A DNA stretch of 64,000 nt from Phocoena phocoena (GCF_963924675.1 NC_089225.1:111366313-111430312); one strand, 5' to 3'. Numbered from the stretch's first letter, positions 1 to 9,426 are shown. Notes: a model not told the origin generated them from the letters alone. Translations and numbers: made by a program.

Positions 1-455
1 TACTCATAATGACGAGAAGGTGGAAAAATCCCAAATGTTCATCAGTAGATAAATGGATAAACAAAATGTGGTCTAGCCATACAATGGGATGCTATTCAAC
101 CATAAAAAGGAATAAGTACCGACCCAGGCTACAACATGGATGAACCTTGAAAACACTCTCAGTGAAAGAAGGCAGTGACAAAAAACGCACACATTCCGAT
201 TCCATTAATATAAGATGTCCAGAATAGGCATATCCACAGAGAAAGGTAGTAGATTAATGATTGCTAAGGGCTGGAGCCATAAGAGGATGGGGTGTTGACA
301 ACGAAGGATACAGGACTTCTTTCTGAGATGATGAAAATGTTCTAAAATTAACTGTGGTGATGGTTGCACAGATCTGTAAATCTGCTAAAAGACATTTAAT
401 TGTACACTTGCAATGGATGAATTGTGTGGCATGTAAATCTCAACAAAGCTGTTTT

Positions 456-457
<2 letters not shown>
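1..457 (+). mobile_element. Old L1 (L1M-type) 3' end, truncated by the window edge
   Basis: The sequence reads like the end of L1 ORF2 and the 3' UTR of an older mammalian L1: a TGGATAAACAAAATGTGGT-type stretch, an 'acatggatgaacc' stretch, 'ccattaatataagatgtcc', then a 'gatggttgcaca' segment and a terminal 'ctcaacaaagctgtttt'. It is diverged with no usable reading frame, so it is a dead fossil. The upstream part lies outside the window. Confidence 0.75.
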
Positions 458-497
<40 letters not shown>

Positions 498-506
498 ACA
501 CACACA
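458..506. repeat. (CA)n microsatellite
   Basis: About 24 AC/CA dinucleotides with a single T interruption directly follow the L1 3' end, so the array probably grew from the L1 tail region. Confidence 0.95.
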
Positions 507-544
507 TATCTATAGCATGCCCTCTAAGGGTCAGGTGTCTTAAG

Positions 545-557
545 ATGAGCTTATCAA
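545..557 (+). repeat. 5' copy of the candidate target site duplication of the kinase retrocopy
   Basis: ATGAGCTTATCAA here is identical to 4364-4376, directly after the poly(A) tail of the kinase retrocopy. With the preceding AAG the match is 15 of 16 to 4361-4376. The bases TT/AAGA at 540-545 resemble the preferred L1 endonuclease cut site. A chance 13-base match at exactly this place is unlikely, but this has not been tested against an empty allele. Confidence 0.7.
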
Positions 558-870
558 CTGTATTTGGAGATAGGGTCTCTAAGGAGGTTAGAGGTTAAAT
601 GTGGGGCCTTAATCTGACAGGAATAGTGTCCTTATAAGAAGAGGAAGAGACACCAGAACTCTGTGTGTGTGTGCACAGAGAAGAGACCATGTGAGGATGT
701 AGTTAGAAGGTGGCTGTCCACAAGCCAGAAAGAGAAGTCTGACCAAAACCAACCCCGACAGCACCTTGATTTTGGACTTCTAGCCTCTAGAACTGGGAGA
801 ACATAAATTTCTGCTGTTTAAGGCACCCAATCTGTGGCTTTCTCTTATGGTGCCCTGCAGACTAAGGCAG
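558..870 (+). mobile_element. LTR-like (ERVL/MaLR-type) fragment, 5' truncated
   Basis: It contains the markers 'tatttggagatagggtct', 'gtccttataagaagagg', 'gaccatgtgaggatg', 'ttgattttggacttc' and 'ataaatttctgctgttta', which recur in one old mammalian LTR-like family; a second copy lies at 55960-56425. The fragment begins abruptly at the proposed insertion boundary. I cannot name the subfamily with certainty. It may have supplied the promoter or leader of the retrocopied transcript; that is inference. Confidence 0.6.
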
Positions 871-1450
871 GGTCTACTACACATTTCTTAAGCATTTTTT
901 CCCAGGTATTTTTTATTATAATAGCATTCAAGGTGGTATTTGGAATACCGGTTCTGAGACGTCTGTGCATATATTACTAGTGTTCCCCTGCTCCTTTTCT
1001 CGAAGACTGCTCTTGTCTCTATTGCCTCAGATCCATCTATCTTGTAGCTTGTTATTGAGCTGCTGCATACAAAGGGACCCGACCTCGGTTAACCTTTGTA
1101 CTGGAGACAGAGACACTGTGATTTCCAAATGCAATCCTTGAGGTCAGACGCATACATTCATTTTAGAGACCAATCAGACTTTTCCCCAAAATTAAAAAAG
1201 ACTGTATTAGAAACAAGGTGATGATTTGTATGTGTGTGTGTTTTATTCTGTATGTCTCTTAAATCAAATAGAAAACAAAAAGTGGAGCTACAAACCTCAG
1301 TTACGATAGCACTAGCTTTTCTCATCGCCCGTCTATCTACTTTTACCAGAGGTCTTTGTTTCTTCATAAGGCTCTGAGTTACTGTCCAGGGTCCTTGACT
1401 CCGACCTGAAGAACTCCCTGTGGCAGGCAGGTCTGGTGGTTAAGAACTCT
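871..1450. other. Unassigned AT-rich stretch inside the leader
   Basis: No reading frame or repeat family that I can name. It includes a short TG-rich run near 1230. If the duplication-bounded retrocopy is right, this is part of its untranslated leader. Confidence 0.4.
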
Positions 1451-1650
1451 CTCGACTCTTGGTTAACTGGGAATGTCTTGATTTCTCCCTCATTTTCAAA
1501 GGAAAGTTTTGCTAGATATAGGATTCTTGGTTGACGGTATCTTTCCTTCAACACTTGAAGTACATTGAGCCATGCCATCTGGCCTCCGAGGCTCCTGATG
1601 AGAAATCTGCTCATGAACTTCCTGGCAGATCTTCTCTCAGCTTCGTAGAC
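1450..1650. mobile_element. Diverged LINE-like segment
   Basis: The phrases 'tgatttctccctcattttc', 'ttttgctagatataggatt' and 'ctcctgatgagaaatctgct' match a segment often seen in old mammalian L1 copies. No coding potential remains. It lies inside the proposed retrocopy leader. Confidence 0.5.
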
Positions 1651-2164
1651 TTTCATAACATACCTTATCGTGTTTTATGCAACAGAACATTTTGTATAGT
1701 ATCGTGAAGTCAGTTAAGTTGTAACATTATTTTGAGACCAGAATTTAAGGAAAAGGAATTGAATATTTCAAGTGTAGACGTTGTGAGGTCTTTAAAACTA
1801 TTACACATTTTCAAACTAGAAATAAAAAGACCACTGAAGTATCCTGCAGGTTTTAATTTATAACAAAGTGAATACCAATATCTAATAACACACGTACAGA
1901 AAAATTTCTTTGGGATCCTTTTTCCTAAGGGTAAAGGGAGCTTGAACTCAAAAAGTGAGAAAACTGCTGTGGTTTATCCCCAGAGGTGATGGGTCCATTC
2001 CTTGCTCTGACCTCAGAGTGCCCCACTATGATGTAATTCACAAGAACCCTAGAAAAGACCCAAGCTGGGCCCAGGTATTTTGTCCTTAGAGCCCAGGAAG
2101 CTGCTTTTGGTGACCTGACGGCCTTGGATCCACAGTGAGCTTGTTTTTTCCTTGTTTCTGCCAT
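1651..2164. other. Unassigned stretch before the pyrimidine tract
   Basis: Nothing recognisable; AT-rich to about 1900, then a more balanced stretch to the pyrimidine tract. Short open frames here look random. Confidence 0.4.
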
Positions 2165-2376
2165 TTTGTTGACTTTTTTTCCTCTTTTCTCTACCCTTTT
2201 TTACTTTTCTCATTTTTCTTTGTTCTTTGCCTTTTTCTCATTTTTCTTTATTTTTCTCTCTTTATCATTTCTTTTAGTTTTAAATTTGTTCTTCCCAATT
2301 TTTTGGTGTTTCCTTTCCATTTCTTCTGCGTTCCTTTGTTCTTTTGTTCTCTTTCTCATTTTTATCTTACTTTTAG
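2165..2376 (+). repeat. Long pyrimidine tract ending in an acceptor-like TTTTAG
   Basis: About 210 bases are almost entirely T and C, in units such as CTTTTTCTCATTTTTCTT, and end in ACTTTTAG at 2369-2376. This resembles an extreme polypyrimidine tract before a splice acceptor. In a retrocopy it would mean the source RNA was not spliced there or started downstream. The hydrophobic open frames across it (2135-2380, 2166-2408) are composition artefacts. Confidence 0.7.
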
Positions 2377-2562
2377 TTAGTACTGCAAGACTAGTACAGC
2401 TAGCATAGTCAGTACTGTTGGTATAGTTGGCGTCGTTGGTGTAGTTAATACTCTATTAGCATAGGTAGTGTAGTTAGTACTAGTCAGCGCTGTTAGTAGA
2501 GCTAGCACTGTTAGTTAGCATAGTTAGCATTGCTAGTTAGTGCTGTCAGTCAGTGTCGTTAG
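2377..2562 (+). repeat. Degenerate GTTAGT/GCTAGC short-unit repeat directly upstream of the kinase start
   Basis: Nearly 190 bases are built from shuffled short units such as TTAGTACTG, GCTAGCA, GTTAGCATAGTTAG and CTGTTAGT. The period is irregular, about 6 to 12 bases. The array stops about 10 bases before the ATG at 2572, so it would be the proximal 5' UTR of the kinase transcript. I know of no named family with this pattern. Confidence 0.75.
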
Positions 2563-2571
2563 CAGGTCACC

Positions 2572-3999
2572 ATGATGGAGGGCCTCACAGCCAACTCTGC
2601 TGACAAGGAGGCTCATATTGGTGATTACGAGATCCTCCACACCACTGGTGACGGCACCTTCGCTAAAGTGAAGCTGGCCCGGCACATTCTGACCGGGACA
2701 CAGGTGGCTGTCAAGGTCATTAAGAAAAGGCGTCAGAGCTTAGCAACTTTCCAGGCACATTTCCGGGAAGTGCGCAGCATGAAGGCTCTGAATCACCCCA
2801 ATATTGTAAAACTGCTGGGGGGGATTGACACGGAGAGGACATTGTTCCTCGTGATGGAGTACCTCAGTGGGGCGGACATGTTCAGCTATTTAGTGAACCA
2901 TGGCCGTATGACAGAGGCGGAGGCCTGAGGCCCGTTCCAGCAGCTGGTCTCCGCCCTGCAGCACTGCCACCAGAGGGGCATCGTGCACCGGGACCTGAAG
3001 CCACCGAATCTCCTCTTTGATTCTAACATGAATCTAAAACTGACAGACTTTGGCTTCAGCAGCAAGCATGATGACGCTGCCAAACTGGACACGACCTGCG
3101 GCACACTCCCGTATGCTGCCCCAGAACTCTTGCTGGGACAGAGCTACAGCGGCCCTGCGTTGGACATGTGGAGCCTGGGAGCAGTGCTCTACACCATGGT
3201 AACCGCGTGCCGGCCCTTTGTGGGAAACGACTTCCACGAGCTGCGGACGCAAATCCTACAAGGGCAGAACCCCATCCCACCTTACTTGTCTTTGGAGATA
3301 AGGGGTCTATTACAGAAAATGATTGCCCTCAACCCTGGTGACAGAGGCACCTTACCTGACCTCATGAGGCATCCATGGGTGAACATGGGCCCGAAGGAGC
3401 CACTCCAGCCACCCTGTGAAGAGGACCTGGAGGTGACAATGGTGAGGACTCTGGGCATGACTCGCGATCAGATCCAGGACCCAGGAACAGGCAGTACGAG
3501 CTCCATGGGGTCCTCCATCATAACTGCGAGCCCCTTGCCTTCCAGGGACCTCAGTGGCAGTGAGCGTGAGCCTTCTTCAAGCCCTGAGTTGTCCACCCTG
3601 ATAACCAGATGGCTCTACCAGGGAGAAAATCTGCAGCTGCAGGAAGAACAGCAGGCAGGGCAGAAGACCAGTGAGCCTGTCTGGCCCCCTCCCAGCCTGG
3701 AGTCGATGACTGCCACCCCCAGCTCAGCCCACCAGTGTGGCCCTGGGACATCCCCCTCCACCAGCAGCAGGATTGGAGCCCCAGAGGGAACCAGCTGCCC
3801 CCCGGGTGTGTCTAACACTGGAAGGTCCTCCCACGCTGGGCAGCCTGAGAGTATGTCCTCATCCACTCCCTCTGGCCACAGCCAGAAAAAGCAAGTGGTG
3901 GCTGGGAGAATCAGGAACTTGATATTAAAACACCATTGTTGCAAGCTGCCCGGCGAGAGGCGTCATAATAAAGTGAGCCCACCTGAGCCTCACAGATGA
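2572..3999 (+). pseudogene. Sperm-motility-kinase-like (MARK/AMPK-related) Ser/Thr kinase retrocopy with one premature stop
   Basis: The frame has 475 codons, open except for TGA at codon 119 (2926-2928). The start has A at -3 (CACCATG), and a second ATG follows at once. The kinase domain spans about residues 19-271: glycine loop GDGTFAKV (26-33), VAVK lysine K48, helix-C glutamate E66, HRDLKPPN with D141 and N146, DFG 159-161, activation loop LDTTCGTLPYAAPE keeping the LKB1-type threonine T174, and DMWSLG 198-203. The usual HRDLKPEN has become HRDLKPPN. A degraded UBA-like stretch follows (LEVTMVRTLGM, about 285-300), then a low-complexity Ser/Pro/Gln tail and a basic end. This layout fits the testis-type sperm motility kinases, which lack the KA1 end of MARKs. 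There are no introns. The stop falls where relatives have arginine, so a CGA to TGA CpG decay is likely. The 118-residue product would lack the catalytic loop, so as read it is a pseudogene or null allele. Confidence 0.88.
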
Positions 4000-4338
4000 C
4001 CGAGGCAGGAAGGTCAGGCCACCGCGCTCCCTGGGACCCGGTCCAGTGGAAGATGAGTGTGTTCTCTGCACGGCCTTCAGAAGCATCGTATCCAAGACCC
4101 TGGCCAGCTCAGAGGATGGTCCGGAGCAGCCCAGGCTACTGAAAGAGAGGCCACCGTGGCTGCAGGTACGCCCCTCAATCCCCACCTGGGTGAAACTTCA
4201 GAGACTGGACTGTCATTCCTGGGGCACGTCTCCCCTCCCCCACTCTTCTGTCTTCCGTGTCGGTGGGGGAGGGGGATAGTTCTTGTTCGAAGAACTCCGT
4301 AGTTCTTCCAATTCTAGTTAATAAACCTGATGCTCCAG
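4000..4338 (+). other. 3' UTR of the kinase retrocopy
   Basis: The stretch between the kinase stop and the poly(A) tail has no long frame in the sense direction and ends 13 bases after an AATAAA. It behaves as the 3' untranslated region of the copied mRNA. Confidence 0.8.
4320..4325 (+). terminator. Polyadenylation signal AATAAA
   Basis: AATAAA lies 13 bases upstream of the start of the A tract, the usual spacing for mammalian cleavage and polyadenylation. Confidence 0.9.
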
Positions 4339-4363
4339 AAAAAAAAAAAAAAAAAAAAAAAAA
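4339..4363 (+). repeat. Retroposed poly(A) tail
   Basis: Uninterrupted A residues follow the 3' UTR; the run reaches 4364, where it merges with the duplication. A pure tail suggests a fairly recent insertion, because older tails usually collect substitutions. Confidence 0.92.
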
Positions 4364-4376
4364 ATGAGCTTATCAA
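4364..4376 (+). repeat. 3' copy of the candidate target site duplication
   Basis: ATGAGCTTATCAA directly follows the poly(A) tail and matches 545-557. Confidence 0.7.
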
Positions 4377-5600
4377 GACTCCAGCCCTGAAGGAAATCTG
4401 AGTCTGAACCGCAGGGAAAATGTCGAAACATACCACCTGTCATTCTTATTGCGAAAGAATGATAAAATGTCTGCTTCAAAGAAAGTGAGGCTAATAATAC
4501 AAACCCCAAGGTGCTCTTTCAGCAGGATCTGATGGTAACTTGGTGAAAGGTTGAAAAACAAGTGAACTCGAATCCCAGCAAACGCACATTGAAACCCAGG
4601 GCATGGGGTAGACGCTGGGCTCTGGCGCAAGCACCAGGACCCCTGGTCCAAGGCAGTTCTCAGCGCTCCCAGACCTGCGCTTAGGTTCACCGGATAAGGA
4701 TGCAGTGGGCGGCCCTCCTCCCGTGCCCTGGCCTTGAAGGTTGACTGCATGGTGACAGAGGGGCTTCCGGGGGGTACAGGTCCCCAGGCTTCTGCCCTTG
4801 CCGCTGTAGATGAGGATGAGGCTGGTGAGGGTGCCACCAGGCAGGGCTTGACCCTTCAGCCCCTTGGGGAGTGGGCTTTCCTCTCTGACTAGCAAAACTG
4901 TACCTTAAGGCTGCCTGTCTCCAAGTAAGGAAGTTCCTCCCTTCTGTACAGATCCAGGATCCAACCTTCCTGACGAGTAAACTTCTCTGCCCTTGACACC
5001 TGTACCACTCCTTCGCACCCCTCCCCACTGTGTTTTCATGCCAAAGATAATGTTTTTTCTCCTCCCCAAGAAATGAAGGCTCTTCAAAGATAGGCTGTGT
5101 GCCCTTTGACTTCGGGGGTTCCCCAGAACAGGCAGTGCAGGATGGAGAGAAGAGTACATGCTCGTTACTGTCTGCAGGAGATACTTGCAGAGGATGCTAA
5201 TGATTTTGATTTGTCCTTTTAAACTGAATTTTGTGTTTTTATCAATCTAATCCTGAATTTAAAAAAATATTCAGACATTGAATACAGCTGAAGGCATGGC
5301 CAGTTCCCAAACTGTCTGTATTAGAAAATATGTTATATTTCCCTCTGCTCCCTGACACCAAATATTAGCTCTTGCGTTTCTTGCCTAGTTGGATTTCATA
5401 TTTGTTTGTTTGTTTTTCTGGCCAGTTTTTTGTCATCTCAAATTCCAAGTTATTGGTTCAGCTAATGGAGTCACGATGTACCCTTCTTTGAGTACAAAGA
5501 TCTCACCAGGAACTGAATGCCAGTAGGACATGTGCTGTGAATGTCTTCTCTGGCTGGAAAGATGTTTCATTAAATTATCCACCAGTAAAATTCCTCAGGT
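4377..5600. other. No gene or named repeat recognised
   Basis: Ordinary-looking sequence. The overlapping minus-strand open frames (4373-4837, 4491-4895, 4687-5028) run in different frames without a shared domain and look random. Towards 5220-5460 the sequence becomes AT-rich. Confidence 0.5.
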
Positions 5601-5604
5601 CAGC

Positions 5605-5895
5605 CGGTGAGAGAATGGATGGATGAATGGATGGGTAGATGGGCAGATGAATGGGTGGATGGATAGATAGAGGGGTGGGTGGATGAGTGAATGGATTGAT
5701 GGACAGATGCATGGGTAGTTGGGTAGGTGCATGGGATGGTAAGTGGGGGGGTATGGGCAGATGGATGGGTGGATAGATATACATAGAGGGGTGGGTGGTA
5801 GATGAATGAATGAATGGATGGACAGTTGGTTTGGGGGGTGGGTGGGTGGGTGGGTGGACGGATGGATGAGTTGGTAATTGAATGGGTGGGTGGAG
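5605..5895. repeat. (TGGA/TGGG)n simple-repeat array with a G-rich core
   Basis: About 290 bases of degenerate four-base units (ATGGATGGATGAATGGATGG type). At 5833-5854 they condense to GGGGGG followed by GGGT units. The minus-strand open frame over it (5575-6039, His/Pro/Ile-rich) is a translation of the repeat, not a gene. Confidence 0.95.
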
Positions 5896-5944
5896 AGAAA
5901 TTCTTACAGCTGGAGGGATGTTAAATGCTTCCTTTCCCTGGGAA

Positions 5945-6165
5945 ATCACGTGGTCTAGCAATAGTCGTGTGGACACTGGAATATGACTGTGTTGGTATGA
6001 ACCCCAGCTTTGCTGCTGCTTTGCTGTGGCTTTGGGCAAAGGACTTACTGTCTCTGAGAGTTCATTTCCCTATCTGTAGGTTCAGCATAGTAACAGTACT
6101 CACCTGAGCTTCCCCCGGAACCTCAGGAGGTAATTAGCACAGTGTCTGATGCATTAGTAAGTGCT
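5945..6165 (+). mobile_element. MIR SINE
   Basis: The MIR-type core is recognisable: 'gctttgggcaaaggactta', 'tctgagagttcatttccc', 'tatctgtaggttc' and a terminal 'gcattagtaagtgcttg'. It is diverged, as expected for an old mammal-wide SINE. Confidence 0.75.
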
Positions 6166-6189
6166 TGAAAGTGATAGCTGTCATTGTTT

Positions 6190-6400
6190 TTTGTTTGTTT
6201 GTTTCTTGTGGTACGCGGGCCTCTCACTGCTGTGGCCTCTCCCGTTGCGGAGCACAGGCTCCGGACGCGCAGGCTCAGCGGCCATGGCTCACGGGCCCAG
6301 CCGCTCCGCGACATGTGGGATCTTCCCGGACCGGGGCACGAACCCGCGTCCCCTGCATCGGCAGGCGGACTCTCAACCACTGCGCCACCAGGGAAGCCCC
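6190..6400 (-). mobile_element. CHR-type (tRNA-Glu-derived) SINE
   Basis: Read on the minus strand it starts GGGCTTCCCTGGTGGCGCAG and carries the tRNA-like promoter head (GGTTGAGAGTCC, then GGGTTCGTGCC-type box B). The body is the GC-rich TCCGGAGCC-type middle, with a short T/G tail at the left. Flanks CTGTCATTGTT (6179-6189) and CTGTCATTTTT (6401-6411) are a probable duplication, 10 of 11 matching. This family marks whales, hippos and ruminant relatives. Open frames through it on both strands are repeat-derived. Confidence 0.92.
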
Positions 6401-6639
6401 CTGTCATTTTTATTTACAGTTTTAGGAGGAACAGTTCAGGGAAGTTTGAGGGAATTACCTGAGTGTCACACAGTCAGGTCAATGAGATCATGAGAAACAA
6501 GATCTCCCTGATACTCAAGCACTGTCTTTCCGTTCTAAAATAGTGTCTCTCTGGGTCAAGAGTATTCAGCGGCCAAGAACTAAAGAAAATAGAGATCTAA
6601 GTGGCTGGCCGCAATGATAGTAAGGGTGCACCCACCCAT

Positions 6640-7195
6640 CTGGGGTCTATGATATGTGTCTTCTTTCATGCAACATATACTTCCTGACTGCTGCCATGTG
6701 CCAAGAACTGCACTCGGTGCTGAGAATTCAACAGTGGGAAAAAAATGAAAAGGAGGCCAGACAACATCCCTTTCTTCATGGAGCTTGTATTCCAGTAGGG
6801 TTGGGGGATTTTAAAAAATAAGCAAGATAAACAAGTAAGGTGTGTAAGACGTTGAAATGTGCTAAGTGCTAAGGAGAAGAGTAGAGTGGGTAAGAAAGGA
6901 GAACGTCAGTGTGTGTGTGTATGTGTGCGTGCACCTGTTGGGGAAGCGTGTGATTTTAGACATAGCATCCATATCGAGGAAGTCATGCGGAGCCATGGGA
7001 AGATCTACAGGGAGAGCATTCCAGGCAGGGGGAACGGCAAAGGCGAGGGCCTAGAGTGTGAAGGAGAGAAAAGGAGGGGTGGGGAGAGCAGCTGGAAAGG
7101 CTGGGGTGGTGACGGAGGAGCTGGCAGCCTCTGGAAGGACTTTGGCTTTTACTCTGAAAGAGGTGGGAAGGCATTGGAGGGATTTAGGTTTCAGC
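6640..7195 (+). mobile_element. Ancient interspersed repeat, family not assigned
   Basis: Phrases such as 'gccatgtgccaagaactgcac', 'catggagcttgtattccag', 'gagagcattccaggcaggg' and 'gactttggcttttactctga' recur in an old mammal-wide repeat. Open frames here (6859-7203) are composition effects. Confidence 0.5.
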
Positions 7196-8706
7196 ACATT
7201 TGACCTCTATCATCACCACCATAATCATCCATCATCGCCACCACTATCATTATTCTTTTCATCTTTCGGTTGGTGTATTACCATTCTTTCCTTGCTCTCT
7301 TCTTTATAAAATCACTTTGAGGTAAGGCAGGTATTTGGAAGCAAAGACAGAAAGGGGGACTTGGTCCTGGTCACACTGGTCTGTAGGAAAGGTATCGAAT
7401 CCGTATAGTTGGGTTTTAACAGGAATCCTGAACCCCTGTGCTGACGCCCTGAGCCTGCCCACCCTCACTCACCCCCGCCCGACTCTGCTGTGGGAGGTGT
7501 TCTCTGGACACGACTTCCCTCCCCCTGAGGCTCCTGTTCAGTGAACACCTGCAAAGGTGGGTGAATGGGTGAGACCTCCCCCAGGTGAGGGGAGGGAGGT
7601 GGGCTGGGCCTGGGGATGGCCAGTGCCCAGGAAGGCTCCTTAGGTTCTCACTTCTGAGGCACATTCTCTTTAGTTACCCACCAGGAAATCTGTGATTCTG
7701 TTTTCAAAGTCGTCCCACCCCTCGGTACAGGCATTACCAAGTAATGCCTTCTATGTGATTGCATCATCTCCCCGATTTCATCTTGCTTAATGACTGATAC
7801 AGGTTTTTGCTTTTTCACTTTTCCAAGTTGTTTTGTTTAATGAGTCTCTTGGAGGGGGCATTTGGTTGGATTTATCATGCAGCCAAAAATCTATACTGTG
7901 ACCCCTTCCTGTAGACCTCTCTCCCTTGGAGGTGAGGAGACCCGGAGCCACTAGATGCGTTTCTGATACTGCAGTGCAGTTTTTTGCTAATGATAAAGTT
8001 TTCTGTTTCCTCCCCCTTTCCCCCGCCCCCCCCCCATTTCCTAGGGTAGTCTTCATGCATGGTTTCCTGGAATTCTAGTGGAGATTATTTTAGGGCTGTT
8101 TCCATTTCCTCCTGAAGTTTCTTTGAAAAAGACTTGGAAGAATACACTTACCTCCAAGAAATTCCATAATCTGCTAAGAATACAATGGTTTTGATGGAAT
8201 TTACTAATAGTAGTATTTTAAGGGTTAAAAATAAATGTCAGTATCTCAAAGAAGAAGAGCAATGTGCCTCCATAGACTCTGGTCTTATACTGTGGGCAAG
8301 TATCGGTCATGGCATTTGAGTGAGTGTTTTTGCCCCCACGAAAGCCTACCCGTCCATTTGAAGATCTGCAAACCAGTGGGAGATGCGGATATTAAGCCGT
8401 GGGACATAGACAGGAGCCACTGCAGCCAGGAGCAGCCCGGGCCATTGACTTAGGAGGTTCTGGAAGCAAACATACACTCATGAGCTATAGATGAATTTAG
8501 CTCAAGGAAAAAAAATGACCTTGGATATGCTGTGGGCATATGTGATGAATAAGGTGGATGGCTAGGACAGCAGAGCTCTTTCCTCTGGTTGAGCAGAGAG
8601 CAAATCCCCTGGAGAAGGAGCTAGAATGGGGACTCCTCTTCTAACTCACGTAGCCCTTTCTCACCACTAGGTAGATACATACATCTAAGTTCAGGTGAAT
8701 GGCTAC
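7196..8706. other. No gene recognised; short simple-sequence patches
   Basis: Contains a CAT/CAC-rich patch (about 7205-7260) and a C-run at 8018-8035. Nothing coding is supported. Confidence 0.5.
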
Positions 8707-8710
8707 TTTT

Positions 8711-8720
8711 AAAGATGCAT
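8711..8720 (+). repeat. 5' target site duplication of the L1 at 8721-9426
   Basis: AAAGATGCAT is repeated at 9427-9436 at the other end of the L1 piece, preceded on both sides by TTTT. Confidence 0.8.
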
Positions 8721-9426
8721 AAATTGGTGTAGCCACGATGGAGAACAGTATGGAGGTTCCTTAAAAAACTAAATAGAGTTACCATTGGATCCAGCAATCC
8801 CACTCTTGGGCATATATCCGGAAAAGATGAAAACTCTAATTCAAAAAGATACATGCACCCCAATGTTCACTGCAGAATTATTTACAATAGCCAAGACATG
8901 GCAGCATGTCCACTGACAGACGAATGGATAAAGAAGATGTGGTATATATACACAATGGAATACTACTCAGCTGTGAAAAAGAGTGAAGTCATGCCATTTG
9001 CAGCAACATGGATGGACCTAGAGCTTATCATACTAAGTGAAGTAAGTCAGAAAGAGAAAGACATATCATATGATATTGCTTATATGTGGAATTTAAAAGC
9101 ATGATACAAATGAACTTATTTACAAAACAAAAATAGACTCACAGACATAGAAAACAAACTAATGGTCACCAGAGGGGAAAGAGGGGGAAGGGATAAATTA
9201 GGAGTTTGGGATTAAAATATACACACTACTACATATAAAATAGCTAACCAACAATGACCTACTGTATAGCACAGGGAACTATACTCAATATCCTGTAATA
9301 ACTTATAATGGAAAAGAATATGAAAAAGAATAGATACATGTATAAATATAGAACTGAGTCACTTTGCTGTACACCTGAAGCTAACACAACATTGTGAATC
9401 AATTATACTTCAATAAACTTTTTTTA
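8721..9426 (+). mobile_element. 5'-truncated L1 with ORF2 C-terminus and 3' UTR
   Basis: About 700 bases of L1 3' end. The frame 8853-9104 encodes the C-terminal ORF2-type peptide (includes WYIYTMEYYSAVKK-like and PFAATWMDLE segments). The 3' UTR ends with 'tttgctgtacacctgaag', 'aacacaacattgtgaatc' and a T/A tail, as in cetartiodactyl L1s. A perfect 10-base duplication flanks it (8711-8720 and 9427-9436), and TT/AAAG is a good L1 endonuclease site. It is non-autonomous. Confidence 0.92.

Larger units (their letters stand above)
558..4363 (+). mobile_element. Probable L1-mediated retrocopy of a long kinase transcript (3.8 kb)
   Basis: The interval is bounded by a 13-base duplication (545-557 and 4364-4376), ends in an uninterrupted poly(A) run and contains an intronless kinase frame with its own poly(A) signal. 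That is the structure of an mRNA reverse-transcribed and inserted by L1 enzymes. The odd part is the 2 kb in front of the start codon, which includes an LTR-like fragment, a LINE-like piece and a pyrimidine tract ending in TTTTAG. The source RNA would have had a long, perhaps LTR-started and partly unspliced leader. The alternative is that only about 2150-4363 is the retrocopy and the left match is coincidence. Confidence 0.6.

Noticed and set aside
2138..2150. TGAGCTT near 2138 as an alternative 5' duplication for a shorter retrocopy
   Set aside because: Only 7 bases match, against 13 at 545-557.
2135..2408. Hydrophobic Phe/Leu-rich frames that could look like membrane peptides
   Set aside because: They translate the T/C-rich tract; composition alone explains them.
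2926..2928. Selenocysteine or programmed readthrough at the kinase TGA
   Set aside because: The codon falls at an arginine position in relatives, as CpG decay would give, and no SECIS element was recognised in the 3' UTR by eye.
5605..5895. CRISPR-like array
   Set aside because: Units are four-base simple repeats without spacers, and the genome is mammalian.
5575..6039. 154-codon minus-strand frame rich in His, Pro and Ile
   Set aside because: It is the translation of the TGGA simple repeat; no stops arise because the unit has none in that frame.
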